This document shows positions 8,467-17,250 of a stretch of 64,000 bases of DNA, piece by piece; positions within the stretch are counted from its first letter, which is position 1; each line of letters starts with the position of its first letter. The notes beneath the pieces were generated by a model. It was not told the DNA's origin and searched no databases. It saw nothing but the letters and a program-made list of their open reading frames with translations. This DNA comes from Marmoricola sp. (GTDB lineage Bacteria > Actinomycetota > Actinomycetes > Propionibacteriales > Nocardioidaceae). The position numbers and the translations under genes were made by a program. Location: positions 124,001-188,000 of the forward strand of contig JAOPYE010000029.1 of NCBI GenBank assembly GCA_025964775.1, given 5' to 3'.

Positions 8467-8539
8467 CAACCCCCCGAGCAAGGACCGCTCACCACGACGC
8501 CACGGATTGGCATCCACTCCAGCACTCCCGGAGGCCCCC

Positions 8540-8908
8540 GTGTCGTTCGCCGTGTCCGATGCGGTCACCCAGGTCCTGAGCACCGCACTTGACGGTGTCT
8601 CGGCGCGCCAGTCGGTGATCGCCAACAACATCGCCAACGTGGACACCCCGAACTTCCGGGCCACCAGCGTCGATTTCGAAACCCAGCTGCAGGCCGCGAT
8701 CGACGACGGGTCGTTCGCCGACGGGAACGCCCCGAGCGTGGGCATCACCACCACGCCGACCGACACTCCGGTCGGAGCCAACGGCAACAACGTCGACCTG
8801 CGCAACGAGACCATGGCAGCGGTCCAGAGCCAGTTCCAGTACCAGATCCTGACCCGGGCCGTGACGGACCGGTTCAACCTGGTCAAGACCGCCGCGACGA
8901 ACGGCTGA
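8540..8908 (+). CDS. flgB: Flagellar basal body rod protein FlgB
   Basis: This 122-aa protein starts at GTG 8540, preceded by GGAGG at a 5-nt spacing. An open frame extends 34 codons further upstream but lacks a ribosome site and would overlap the promoter. The N-terminal rod-protein signature is VIANNIANVDTPNFRA (residues 30-45). The C-terminal helix (NETMAAVQSQFQYQILTRAVTD) is typical of FlgB. It forms the proximal rod with FlgC. It is the first gene of the long flgB-flgE operon. Confidence 0.95.
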   Translation: MSFAVSDAVTQVLSTALDGVSARQSVIANNIANVDTPNFRATSVDFETQLQAAIDDGSFADGNAPSVGITTTPTDTPVGANGNNVDLRNETMAAVQSQFQYQILTRAVTDRFNLVKTAATNG

Positions 8909-8915
8909 TCCGGTC

Positions 8916-9308
8916 ATGGGCGCCTTCGACATGCTCAGCATCGCCGACACCAGCCTCGGCATGCACCAGACCTGGCTGGACGCACTGGCCAACAACATCG
9001 CCAACATCAACACCGCCACCGCCACCAGCCAGAAGGCGTTCCAGGGCCAGATGGTGATCGCCAGTGCACTACCCGGCGGCGGCGTCGGCGTCGCGGGGAT
9101 CGCCCTGACCGACCCGACCGGACAGGTCGTCAACGACCCGAGCAACCCGCTGGCCGACGCCCAGGGCAACATCCGGATGCCCGACATCGACCTGGCCAGC
9201 GAGATGACCCAGCTCGTGATGGCCCAGCGCGGCTTCCAGGCCTCCGTCGAGGTCACCAAGAACGCGCAGGAGACCTACTCCGCCGCCCTCCAGATCGGGA
9301 AGTCATGA
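8916..9308 (+). CDS. flgC: Flagellar basal body rod protein FlgC
   Basis: The 130-aa protein has the N-terminal flagellar rod motif [13 protein letters not shown] and the C-terminal motif [18 protein letters not shown] that forms the coiled-coil end of axial proteins. It is a rod subunit exported by the flagellar type III apparatus. It starts 7 nt after flgB and overlaps fliE by 4 nt. The length is normal. Confidence 0.95.
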   Translation: MGAFDMLSIADTSLGMHQTWLDALANNIANINTATATSQKAFQGQMVIASALPGGGVGVAGIALTDPTGQVVNDPSNPLADAQGNIRMPDIDLASEMTQLVMAQRGFQASVEVTKNAQETYSAALQIGKS

Positions 9309-9613
9309 CTGTCTCGCCCGTCGGGCCGGTCGGCTTCACGCCGCTGGTCCCGGCCAACGTCGGTACGACCGCGGCACCGGCCGCACCGTCGGGCCAGGAG
9401 TTCGGCAACATGGTGCTCGACGGCATCGACCGGCTCGAGCAGGTCCAGGACAGGAGCGCCCAGCTCTCCGTCAAGGCGGCGACCGGTGACCTGACCAGCA
9501 TCCACGACTACACGATCGCGGCGACCGAAGCCGACGTGACCACGCAGCTGACCGTCGCCGTCCGCAACAAGGCAGTGGACGCGTTCAACGAGATCATGCG
9601 GATGCAGGTCTGA
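9305..9613 (+). CDS. fliE: Flagellar hook-basal body complex protein FliE
   Basis: The 102-aa protein carries the conserved FliE C-terminus ([35 protein letters not shown], residues 68-102). FliE joins the MS ring (FliF) to the rod. Its start overlaps flgC (ATGA), and its stop shares bases with the fliF start (TGATG). The N-terminal 35 residues are low in complexity, rich in Pro, Ala and Thr. Confidence 0.95.
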   Translation: MTVSPVGPVGFTPLVPANVGTTAAPAAPSGQEFGNMVLDGIDRLEQVQDRSAQLSVKAATGDLTSIHDYTIAATEADVTTQLTVAVRNKAVDAFNEIMRMQV

Positions 9614-11202
9614 TGAAGGACTCGATCAGCCGCGCGTTCGCGCGCTACCAGCGCACCTTCCTCGCCTTCACCACCGGCCAGAAGCTGGTGGCCGTGCTCG
9701 GCACCGGGGCCCTGGTCCTTGCGGGATACCTGGTGTTCCACTGGGCGTCCACGCCGAGCTACGCCCCGCTGTACAGCAACCTGTCGTCCTCGGATGCCTC
9801 CGCGGTGATCGACAAGCTCAACGCAGCCGGCACGCCGTACCAGATCACCAACGGCGGAGCGACCGTGATGGTCCCGCAGGACAAGGTCTACACCTCGCGG
9901 ATCGCGCTGGCCGGCGCCGGCCTGCCGAGCAGCTCGGACAGCGGCTACTCGATCCTGGACAAGCAGAGCCTCTCCACCTCGGACTTCCAGGAGCAGACGA
10001 ACTTCAAGCGCGCCATGGAGTCTGAGCTCTCCAAGACCATCGAGGCGCTCAACGGCATCCAGACCGCGATCGTGCACCTGGCCATCCCGCCGAAGCAGGT
10101 CTTCGCCGACACCCAGCAACCGGCCACCGCCTCGGTGCTGATCCAGACGAATCCCGGCACGACGATCGGCCCCGAGCAGGTCCAGGCGATCACGAACCTG
10201 GTCGCCTCCAGCATCGACGGCCTGGACCCGAGCAAGGTGACAGTGGCCGACTCGGCCGGTCACGTCCTGTCCAGCACCGACGGATCCGGCGGCGCCGCGG
10301 GCACCCAGGACCAACAGGTCACGGACTACCAGAACCAGCTGAACAGCAGGATCCAGACGATGCTCGACCGCGTCGTCGGAGCGGGCAACTCGACGGTCGC
10401 AGTCACCGCGAACCTCGACTTCGACAAGACGACCACGCAGACGAAGACGTACTCCTACGACCCGAGGAACCCACCGCTCTCGGTCTCCAAGACCGCCGAG
10501 AAGTACTCCGGCGCCGCGGCCGGCTCGGCCATCACCGGCGTGGTCGGCCCCAACGGTCAGATGGGTTCCACGGGTACCACCGGATCCGGACCCAACTCCA
10601 GCTACGGCAAGTCCTCGGAGACGTCCGACAACGCGGTCAACACCACCATCGAACAGCGGGACAACGCGCCCGGATCAGTGCGCAACCTGCACGTCGGCGT
10701 CGTGCTCGACGCGGCCACGGCACGCAGGATCAACCCGAGCGTGATCCAGTCCCTGATCGCCAGCGCCGTCGGCATCGACCCCACTCGCGGCGACACGGTC
10801 CAGGTCGACGCGCTGCCGTTCGATCGCACCGCGGAGAAGGCGGCCAAGGCCGAGCTCGCCGCGGCCAACAGTGCCAGCTCCAGCGCCAAGCGGATGACGC
10901 TGATCCGCAACAGCGGTCTGATCGTGCTGATCGGCCTGATCGTGCTGCTGGCCTGGTTCAAGGGACGCAAGCGGGCCAGGGAACGCGCCGAGGCCACGTC
11001 GTACGTCGTCGAGCAGCTGCGTGCCGAGCAGCTCGAGCGCGCTGCGGTCCAACCGCTCGAGCCCTCGCCCGCCGTGCTCGCCCTGGAGAGGTCGGAACAC
11101 TCCGAGACCGAGGAGATGCTGGACGAGCTCGCGGCCCTGGTCGAACGCCAGCCCGAGGATGTCGCCGCACTGCTCCGCGGCTGGCTGGTGGAGCGTCCAT
11201 GA
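9613..11202 (+). CDS. fliF: Flagellar MS-ring protein FliF
   Basis: The 529-aa protein has a first membrane helix at about residues 27-47 and a second at about 434-452. Between them lie the periplasmic ring-building domains (YccC/FliF type), with conserved motifs such as DFQEQTNFKRAMESEL. The C-terminal cytoplasmic tail (EEMLDELAALVERQPEDVAALLRGWL) is the FliG-binding segment. FliF forms the MS ring that houses the export gate. The gene is coupled to fliE (TGATG) and fliG (ATGA). The region around residues 310-345 is rich in Gly, Ser and Thr. Confidence 0.97.
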   Translation: MKDSISRAFARYQRTFLAFTTGQKLVAVLGTGALVLAGYLVFHWASTPSYAPLYSNLSSSDASAVIDKLNAAGTPYQITNGGATVMVPQDKVYTSRIALAGAGLPSSSDSGYSILDKQSLSTSDFQEQTNFKRAMESELSKTIEALNGIQTAIVHLAIPPKQVFADTQQPATASVLIQTNPGTTIGPEQVQAITNLVASSIDGLDPSKVTVADSAGHVLSSTDGSGGAAGTQDQQVTDYQNQLNSRIQTMLDRVVGAGNSTVAVTANLDFDKTTTQTKTYSYDPRNPPLSVSKTAEKYSGAAAGSAITGVVGPNGQMGSTGTTGSGPNSSYGKSSETSDNAVNTTIEQRDNAPGSVRNLHVGVVLDAATARRINPSVIQSLIASAVGIDPTRGDTVQVDALPFDRTAEKAAKAELAAANSASSSAKRMTLIRNSGLIVLIGLIVLLAWFKGRKRARERAEATSYVVEQLRAEQLERAAVQPLEPSPAVLALERSEHSETEEMLDELAALVERQPEDVAALLRGWLVERP

Positions 11203-12215
11203 GCACGGCAACGCTGGCCGGACTCGGCGTGCGCAAGGCCGCGATCCTGCTCATCCAGATGGGCCGCGACCGCGCTTCCGAGATCCTCAGTCACCTCTCC
11301 GAGGCGGAGGTCGAAGCGATCTCGGCCGAGATCGCACGGCTCGAGTCGATCGGCACCGCCGAGACCCAGCAGGTGATCTCCGAGTTCCGGGACATGATGA
11401 CCGCCCGCCAGCACATCGCCCAGGGCGGGATCTCGTTTGCCCAGCAGCTGCTCGAGCAGTCCCTCGGCGCCGACCGCGCCGCGGAGATCATCGAGCGGGT
11501 CAAGGCCGCTGCGGTGCAGATGCCGTTCCAGTTCCTGCACCGCGCCGATCCCGCACAGCTGCGTTCGTTCATCATCGACGAACACCCCCAGGTCATCGCC
11601 CTGGTCCTGGCCCACATGACGCCGGACAAGGCCTCGCTGCTGCTCTCGGGGCTCGCGCCCGACCAGCAGGCGAAGGTCGCCCACCGGATCGCCGTGATGG
11701 ACCGGACCTCGCCCGAGATCATCCGCGCGGTCGAGAGCACCCTGGAACGCAAGCTGTCCTCGATGCTGCAGCCGGCCGAGATGTCGCGGGTCGGAGGCGT
11801 GGACCCGCTGGTCAACATCATCAACCGCTCCGACCGCTCCACCGAGCGCCAGATCGTCGACGGGCTCGAGGCCCTCGATGCCGCCCTGGCCGACGAGGTC
11901 AAGAGCCGCATGTTCATGTTCGAGGACATCGTCAACCTCGACGACCGCTCGGTGCAGCTGGTGCTCCGTTCCGTGGAGGGCAACGAGCTCGCGCTGGCGC
12001 TCAAGGGTGTCGGCGACGACGTCCGCGAGAAGATCACCACGAACCTCTCGGCCCGTGCAGCCGAGAACCTGGTCGAAGAGGTCGAGCTGCTCGGCGCCGT
12101 CCGCCTGACGCAGGTCGAGGAAGCCCAGCAGTCGATCATCCGCACCATCCGCCAGCTCGAGGAACAGGGCCAGATCATGGTCCGGCGCGGGAACGACGAT
12201 GAATTCGTTACCTGA
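11199..12215 (+). CDS. fliG: Flagellar motor switch protein FliG
   Basis: The 338-aa protein has the full FliG layout: an N-terminal FliF-binding domain (GVRKAAILLIQMGRDRASEIL), a middle domain with EHPQVIALVLAHM (FliM-binding) and a C-terminal torque domain with charged residues (EVKSRMFMFEDIVNLDDRSVQLVLR). FliG is the rotor part that interacts with MotA. It overlaps fliF by 4 nt and fliH by 17 nt. The length is typical. Confidence 0.97.
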   Translation: MSTATLAGLGVRKAAILLIQMGRDRASEILSHLSEAEVEAISAEIARLESIGTAETQQVISEFRDMMTARQHIAQGGISFAQQLLEQSLGADRAAEIIERVKAAAVQMPFQFLHRADPAQLRSFIIDEHPQVIALVLAHMTPDKASLLLSGLAPDQQAKVAHRIAVMDRTSPEIIRAVESTLERKLSSMLQPAEMSRVGGVDPLVNIINRSDRSTERQIVDGLEALDAALADEVKSRMFMFEDIVNLDDRSVQLVLRSVEGNELALALKGVGDDVREKITTNLSARAAENLVEEVELLGAVRLTQVEEAQQSIIRTIRQLEEQGQIMVRRGNDDEFVT

Positions 12216-12825
12216 GCTGCGGACCGGCACCTGGACCCGGTTCGGCGGCAGCAAGGTCCTGGGGGACGTCGTCACCGAACACACCCTGGCCGGTCTCGCC
12301 GAGAGCACCCGGATCGCAGCCAGCTCGCAGGGCTACGCGGTCGGCTGGGTCGAGGGACAACGGGCAGCCCGCGAGGAGGCATTCCTGCTGGCCGTCGCCA
12401 CGCAGGAGGACCTCGACCGCCGCGAGCAGGCACGGGCTCACGAGCACGCAGACGCAGTGGCTGCGCTGCAGCTCGCTGCGTCCCGGTTGCACGACGCGGT
12501 GTCGTCGACCTGCGCCGCGATCGAGGACCGTGCGAGCACGCTGGCGTGGGAACTGACCCAGGAGCTGATCGGCCGCGAGCTGGTCAGCGCCGAGGGCGTG
12601 GACGTCGTACGACGGGTCCTGGACCTGCTGCCGGGCGAGCAGGTCGCTCGCGTGGTTCTGCACCCCGACGACCTGGGTTCGGCCGCTCCGCTCCTCGATA
12701 CCGGCGTCGCCGTGGTGAGCGACCCCTCGCTGCACCGCGGCGACGCCATCGTGGAGGTCGCGGACAGCGTCCTGGACCTGCGGCTCGACCGCGCGCTCCA
12801 CCGCGTCCGGGAGGTGCTTCGATGA
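12199..12825 (+). CDS. fliH: Flagellar export ATPase regulator FliH
   Basis: The 208-aa protein has an N-terminal segment, a coiled-coil region rich in Ala, Glu and Arg (residues about 45-110) and a C-terminal domain (LAWELTQELIGRELVSAEGVD) typical of FliH/V-ATPase E-subunit-like stators. It binds FliI and tethers it to the export gate. It begins inside the end of fliG (17-nt overlap) and its stop overlaps the fliI start (ATGA). Sequence conservation in FliH is low, so the call rests on layout and position. Confidence 0.85.
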   Translation: MNSLPELRTGTWTRFGGSKVLGDVVTEHTLAGLAESTRIAASSQGYAVGWVEGQRAAREEAFLLAVATQEDLDRREQARAHEHADAVAALQLAASRLHDAVSSTCAAIEDRASTLAWELTQELIGRELVSAEGVDVVRRVLDLLPGEQVARVVLHPDDLGSAAPLLDTGVAVVSDPSLHRGDAIVEVADSVLDLRLDRALHRVREVLR

Positions 12826-14144
12826 GCAGCCTGACCGCCGAACTCCGCCAACGCGCCCTCGGTGCCGCCGGTCCGTTGCGGCTCGGCCGGGTCAGTGAGC
12901 TGGTCGGTCTGCACCTCGTGGTCAGCGGACTGGCTGCCGGTGTCGGGGACCTCGTCGAGATCGATCCGTACGGAAGCCACGACGATCCCGTCCTGGCCGA
13001 GGTCGCCGCGAGCGGTCCGAACGGACTCGTCTGCCTCCCGCTCGCGCACACCACCGGACTGCGCACGGGAGCCCTGGTGCGGCACTGCGGCGGCCCGCTT
13101 CAGATCCGGATCGGCGACGACCTCCGCGGCAGGGTGCTGGACGGACTCGGCCGGCCGATCGACGGCGGTCCGTCGCTGGACCACCTCATCCAGGTCCCGG
13201 TCGAGACCCGGGCACCAGGCCCGTTGAGCCGCCCACGGATCTCCACCCAGCTGGGTCTCGGAGTCCGCGCTCTCGACACGCTCGTCCCCTGCGGTCGTGG
13301 TCAGCGCATCGGCATCATGGCCGGATCCGGCGTCGGCAAGTCGAGCCTGCTCTCGATGGTCGCGCGCGGGACCGACGCGGAGGTCTCGGTGATCGCGCTG
13401 GTCGGTGAGCGCGGTCGGGAGGTGCGCGAGTTCATCGACAACGACCTCGGCCCTGAAGGCCTGGCTCGCTCCGTTGTCGTCGTCGCCACCAGCGACGCTC
13501 CCCCGGTCGAGCGACTGCGTGCCGCGTTCGTCGCGACCCGGATCGCGGAATCGTTCCGCGACGCCGGCAAGCACGTCGTCCTGATGATGGACAGCCTGAC
13601 CCGGGTGGCGATGGCGCAGCGCGAGATCGGCCTGTCCGCCGGTGAACCACCGGCCACCCGGGGCTACCCGCCCAGCGTCTTCGCGCTGCTGCCGACCTTG
13701 CTCGAACGTGCGGGTACGTCGGCAACCGGCAGCATCACCGGCCTGTACACCGTGCTCGTGGAGGGCGACGACCTCCAGGACCCGATCGGCGACACGGCAC
13801 GGGCGATCCTCGACGGACACGTGGTGCTCTCCCGCATGCTGGCCACCTCGGGCCACTTCCCGAGTGTCGACGTGCTCGAATCGATCTCGCGGCTCACGCC
13901 CGCCATCACCGACGCCCGGCAGCAGGAGCACGCGACCGACCTGCGCCGGATGATGGCCGCCCACCGCAACGTGCGCGAGCTCGTCGAGATCGGGGCCTAC
14001 GTGCCCGGAGCCGATGCCGACGCAGACCGGGCGCTCGCGCGGATGCCCGAGATCAAGGCGTTCCTCCAGCAGTCGATGTCCGAGACCACGCCGGCACCGA
14101 TCAGCTGGGCCATGCTCGCCGATCTCGTCGGGGGGCAGGCATGA
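12822..14144 (+). CDS. fliI: Flagellum-specific ATPase FliI
   Basis: The protein is 440 aa from the ATG at 12822, which overlaps the fliH stop. It is an F1-beta-like hexameric ATPase that powers unfolding and release of export substrates. Walker A is AGSGVGKSS (residues about 167-175), and Walker B is HVVLMMDSLTRVA, followed by the family signature EPPATRGYPPSVFALLP. The N-terminal beta-barrel domain spans residues 1-95. The frame is open further upstream, but the ATG with the ATGA overlap matches the operon pattern. Confidence 0.97.
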   Translation: MSSLTAELRQRALGAAGPLRLGRVSELVGLHLVVSGLAAGVGDLVEIDPYGSHDDPVLAEVAASGPNGLVCLPLAHTTGLRTGALVRHCGGPLQIRIGDDLRGRVLDGLGRPIDGGPSLDHLIQVPVETRAPGPLSRPRISTQLGLGVRALDTLVPCGRGQRIGIMAGSGVGKSSLLSMVARGTDAEVSVIALVGERGREVREFIDNDLGPEGLARSVVVVATSDAPPVERLRAAFVATRIAESFRDAGKHVVLMMDSLTRVAMAQREIGLSAGEPPATRGYPPSVFALLPTLLERAGTSATGSITGLYTVLVEGDDLQDPIGDTARAILDGHVVLSRMLATSGHFPSVDVLESISRLTPAITDARQQEHATDLRRMMAAHRNVRELVEIGAYVPGADADADRALARMPEIKAFLQQSMSETTPAPISWAMLADLVGGQA

Positions 14145-14584
14145 GCGCGCCGCGCGACGCCGGACTGCTCGCCGTGGCCCGGGTGCGCGCGGTGCGCGAG
14201 TCCGACAGCAGGGTCGGGCTGCGTCAGGCGCTGGCCGAGCTCGGGGCTGCCCAGCGTCGCGTCGACGAGCTGCGTCGACGGATGGAGGTGGCCGACGCCT
14301 TCGGCACCGGGTCGGCGGCCGAGTTCCTGGCTCTGCGCGTGTCGTTGAGCCTGCTGGGCGAGGTCCTCGTCGCGGCCGAGCAGCAGTACGAGGGCACGCG
14401 GACGATCAGCGATGCCGCGCTGGTGCGCTGGCAGTCGGACAAGGCGCGGCTCGGCGCGATCGAGCTGTTGCTGGAACGCCGTGTTGCGGAGCGCCGCACC
14501 GACCGGGAGCGCGCCGACGCCCGCGAGCTCGACGACCTCGCAGCCCAGCGCTGGCTGCGCGCGCGCACGGCAGGTGCGGCATGA
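14141..14584 (+). CDS. fliJ: Flagellar export protein FliJ
   Basis: The 147-aa protein is almost entirely helical and coiled coil, rich in Arg, Ala, Glu and Leu with heptad spacing. This is the usual profile of FliJ, the stalk of the FliH-FliI complex. Its position directly after fliI (4-nt overlap) supports the call. Primary sequence similarity in this family is weak, so identification is by length, composition and position. Confidence 0.8.
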   Translation: MSAPRDAGLLAVARVRAVRESDSRVGLRQALAELGAAQRRVDELRRRMEVADAFGTGSAAEFLALRVSLSLLGEVLVAAEQQYEGTRTISDAALVRWQSDKARLGAIELLLERRVAERRTDRERADARELDDLAAQRWLRARTAGAA

Positions 14585-15519
14585 GCATCGCCGACGTCAC
14601 CGCACGCATCCAGCAGATCCAGTCGCAGCTCGCCCTGCTGGCACCGACACCGTCGAGCGGTACCGACTTCTCCAGCAGCCTCGATTCGGCCTCGGCTGCT
14701 GCCACCACCGGGACGACGGCCGGAGGCGATGCCGTGGTTGCCGACGCCCGGCAGTACCTCGGCGTGCCCTACGTCTGGGGCGGCACCGATCCCAAGACCG
14801 GCCTGGACTGCTCGGGCCTGGTGCAACGGGTCTACTCCGACCTCGGCTACACCTTGCAGCGGACCGCGGCGGAACAGGCCACCGCGGGTACCGAGGTCCC
14901 CGGAGGCCTGGCGAACGCCCAGCCCGGCGACCTCCTGACCTTCGGCTCGCCCGCCCACCACATCGGCATCTACATCGGCGGCGGCCAGATGATCGACGCG
15001 CCGCATCCGGGCACGAACGTCCGCGTCGAGTCCGTCTACGAGACCCCCTCGCACGTGCGCAGGATCATGCCCGACCAGGCCACGACGGCGACGGCCTCCA
15101 CACCGACAGCGAACCCGGGCGATGCCCGGGTCAGCACCGGCACGCCGTACGCCACCCTGTTCAGCGCGGCTGCGGCCAAGTACGACGTGCCGGCGACCCT
15201 GCTCTCGGCAGTGGCCAAGGAGGAGTCCGGCTACAACGCCTCCGCGGTGAGCCCGGCCGGCGCCGAGGGCCTGATGCAGCTGATGCCGGGAACCGCCAAG
15301 GGACTCGGCGTGACCAACCCGTTCGACCCGGCCCAGGCCGTCGACGGCGCGGCACGGATGCTGCGCGACCTGACCAACCGGTTCGGCAGCACGAGCCTCG
15401 CCGTGGCCGCCTACAACGCCGGGCCGGGTGCAGTCCTCAAGTACGGCGGCATTCCGCCGTACCCGGAGACGCAGCAGTACGTCCGCAACGTCCTCGCGCA
15501 GATGCAGCAAGCGTCATGA
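14581..15519 (+). CDS. Two-domain murein hydrolase: NlpC/P60 plus lytic transglycosylase
   Basis: The 312-aa protein starts at ATG 14581. Residues about 48-163 are an NlpC/P60 (C40) cysteine peptidase with Cys77 (LDCSGLVQ) and His127 (AHHIGIYIG). Residues about 187-312 are a lysozyme-like lytic transglycosylase with the catalytic Glu at 214-215 (KEESGYNASAVS), GLMQLMPGTA and AAYNAGPGAV. Both active sites look intact. There is no signal peptide, so export through the flagellar apparatus is likely, as for FlgJ. It sits between fliJ and fliK with overlaps at both ends. It probably opens peptidoglycan for the rod and hook. Fusion of both activities in one flagellar operon protein is notable. Confidence 0.92.
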   Translation: MSIADVTARIQQIQSQLALLAPTPSSGTDFSSSLDSASAAATTGTTAGGDAVVADARQYLGVPYVWGGTDPKTGLDCSGLVQRVYSDLGYTLQRTAAEQATAGTEVPGGLANAQPGDLLTFGSPAHHIGIYIGGGQMIDAPHPGTNVRVESVYETPSHVRRIMPDQATTATASTPTANPGDARVSTGTPYATLFSAAAAKYDVPATLLSAVAKEESGYNASAVSPAGAEGLMQLMPGTAKGLGVTNPFDPAQAVDGAARMLRDLTNRFGSTSLAVAAYNAGPGAVLKYGGIPPYPETQQYVRNVLAQMQQAS

Positions 15520-16748
15520 CGATCCTGCCCACCGGCCCGGCGACCAAGGCCGCTCCCCTGACTCCCGACGCGGCGACCGATCCGGGCGATTTCATGGCCG
15601 CCATCGAGCAGGCCCTGGCCGCCGCACTCGGGCTGCCGGCTTCCGGGACGGTTGCTGCGCAGGCTCCTGCGCCAGCAGTGGTCGCCAAGGGCGCTGACAC
15701 TCCACCTGGTTTCGAGACAGTTGCTGCGCAACTTCCTCAACCAACGGTGGCGAGCAAGCCGGTCGTCGCCGCGAAGCCGGTCGTCGCGCTTGCCGAGACG
15801 CCCGCGACCGACGCGCCGACGGTGACCACCACACCTGGTTTCGAGACAGTTGCTGCGCAACTTCCTCAACCACCGGTGGTGCGCAAGCCGGTGGTCGCCA
15901 CGAAGCCGATCGTCGCGCTTGCCGAGACGCCCGCGACCGACGCGCCCAAGGCGACCGCCCCGCCAGGTTTCGAGGCAGTTGCTGCACAACTTCCTCAACC
16001 ACCGGCGGTGGGTAAGCCGGTCGCGACCAAGCCGGTCGTCGAGCTTGCCGAGACGCCCGCGACCGACGCGCCCAAGGTGACCACGCCACCAGGTCTCCCA
16101 ACAGCTGCTGCCGTCCCGGACAAGTCGCATGCCGACACCAACGCCGAGCCAGGCGACGGTCAGGCTCAGCAATCTCCCGCCCCCAGCACCCTTCCCCTGA
16201 CCAGCTCGGTCCCGCTGCCGACCAGCGCGCCCACCACTGCGACCACGACCACCCACACGCCGCTCCCGGCCTCCGTCGTCCATGCCCAGGTCTTCGGCGA
16301 GGTCACCAGCCTGGCCAGCCGCGGGCCGGGCGTGCACCGGATCACCCTGACGCTCAATCCTGAGTCGCTCGGTCCGGTCCGGGTCGTGATGACCGTGCGC
16401 GACGGCGGCGTGCAGGTACGGCTCGCCGCCGGTTCCGAAGCCCACCAGGCGCTGCTCGAAGGCTCCGGTGAGCTGAGCCGACTGCTCGAACGCGCCGGCG
16501 CCAGCGAGGCCCACGTCGTCGTCCACGAGTTCACACCCGTCACTGCGACCCACTCCGCCGATTCCGGCCAGCTGAACCTCAGCACCGGCGATCGACCCAC
16601 CGACCAGCACGCAGGGACGCGTGCCGATCACTCTGCCACGGATGGCGCCGACCGACTCCTGACCCGGCGCCTGCCGGTCCAGCAGGAGGCCAGACCCATC
16701 AAGCCGGTCACCGAAGTCCGTACCTCGGGCCTCGATCTGACCATGTGA
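15516..16748 (+). CDS. fliK: Flagellar hook-length control protein FliK with internal repeats
   Basis: The 410-aa protein starts at ATG 15516, overlapping the hydrolase stop (ATGA). The C-terminal Flg_hook domain (about 255-345) is recognisable from HRITLTLNPESLGPVRVVMT and the following GGVQVRLAAGSEA. FliK measures hook length and switches export specificity at FlhB. Residues about 63-200 are a Pro/Ala/Val linker made of three tandem 42-43-residue repeats plus flanking partial copies. The repeats use CTT, CAA, GTT and CCT codons rare in neighbouring genes. The linker length could set the ruler length. Confidence 0.9.
   Translation: MTILPTGPATKAAPLTPDAATDPGDFMAAIEQALAAALGLPASGTVAAQAPAPAVVAKGADTPPGFETVAAQLPQPTVASKPVVAAKPVVALAETPATDAPTVTTTPGFETVAAQLPQPPVVRKPVVATKPIVALAETPATDAPKATAPPGFEAVAAQLPQPPAVGKPVATKPVVELAETPATDAPKVTTPPGLPTAAAVPDKSHADTNAEPGDGQAQQSPAPSTLPLTSSVPLPTSAPTTATTTTHTPLPASVVHAQVFGEVTSLASRGPGVHRITLTLNPESLGPVRVVMTVRDGGVQVRLAAGSEAHQALLEGSGELSRLLERAGASEAHVVVHEFTPVTATHSADSGQLNLSTGDRPTDQHAGTRADHSATDGADRLLTRRLPVQQEARPIKPVTEVRTSGLDLTM
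15708..16112 (+). repeat. Tandem 126-129 bp repeats inside fliK
   Basis: Three successive units begin at 15708, 15837 and 15966 (period 129 bp) with a truncated fourth at 16092 (period 126 bp). A weaker copy of the first part lies near 15650. Each unit opens with GGTTTCGAGACAG, GTTGCTGCGCAAC (itself an inverted repeat) and TTCCTCAACC, and later contains CTTGCCGAGACGCCCGCGAC. All periods are multiples of three, so the fliK frame is kept. Confidence 0.93.
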
Positions 16749-16758
16749 GGAGCGAACG

Positions 16759-17226
16759 ATGTCAGTCCCGGCAACAGAAGCCGTGACCCCGGGCATTCTC
16801 GGCACGGCTGGAACCTCGTCCACCGGCGCGCCCAACGCAGCGGAGACCGACAAGAACATGTTCATGCAGCTCCTGGTCGCGCAGATGCGCTACCAGGATC
16901 CGATGAACCCGACGGACTCGAGCCAGTTCCTGGCGCAGTCGGCCCAGTTCACCTCGCTGGAGAAGATGCAGGACGTCGCCGACCACACTGCCTCGCTGTT
17001 CTCGGCCCAGGTCTCGTTCGGCGCGAGCGGTCTGATCGGCAAGCAGGTCACCTGGACCGACGCGGCGTCGGGGGCCGCGAAGAGCGGCACCGTCAACGGT
17101 GTCACGTTCGGCGCGAACGGCCCGATCCTCGACGTCGGCGGCAACCAGCTGCCGATCGCCTCGGTCCTGTCCGTCACCGACGGCTCGGCAAGCACGCCCA
17201 CCGGCACCACCACCCCGGCTTCCTGA
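16759..17226 (+). CDS. flgD: Flagellar hook assembly (capping) protein FlgD
   Basis: The 155-aa protein has the conserved N-terminal FlgD segment MFMQLLVAQMRYQDPMNP (residues 34-51), followed by QFTSLEKMQ, and a short C-terminal beta domain. It is shorter than enterobacterial FlgD (about 230 aa), lacking most of the C-terminal fibronectin-like domain. Such short forms occur in gram-positive bacteria. A GTGAGGAG ribosome site precedes the ATG. FlgD caps the growing hook and is removed when the hook is complete. Confidence 0.92.
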   Translation: MSVPATEAVTPGILGTAGTSSTGAPNAAETDKNMFMQLLVAQMRYQDPMNPTDSSQFLAQSAQFTSLEKMQDVADHTASLFSAQVSFGASGLIGKQVTWTDAASGAAKSGTVNGVTFGANGPILDVGGNQLPIASVLSVTDGSASTPTGTTTPAS

Positions 17227-17250
17227 GCCACGACAGACAAGGAAAGAACC

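Noticed and set aside
10602..12308. 568-codon minus-strand open frame opposite fliF and fliG
   Set aside because: It covers two well supported flagellar genes and has no recognisable domain; long antisense frames are expected at this GC content.
15708..16112. fliK repeat array as a CRISPR-like array
   Set aside because: The units are long, directly abutting, in frame and translated; there are no unique spacers and no cas genes.
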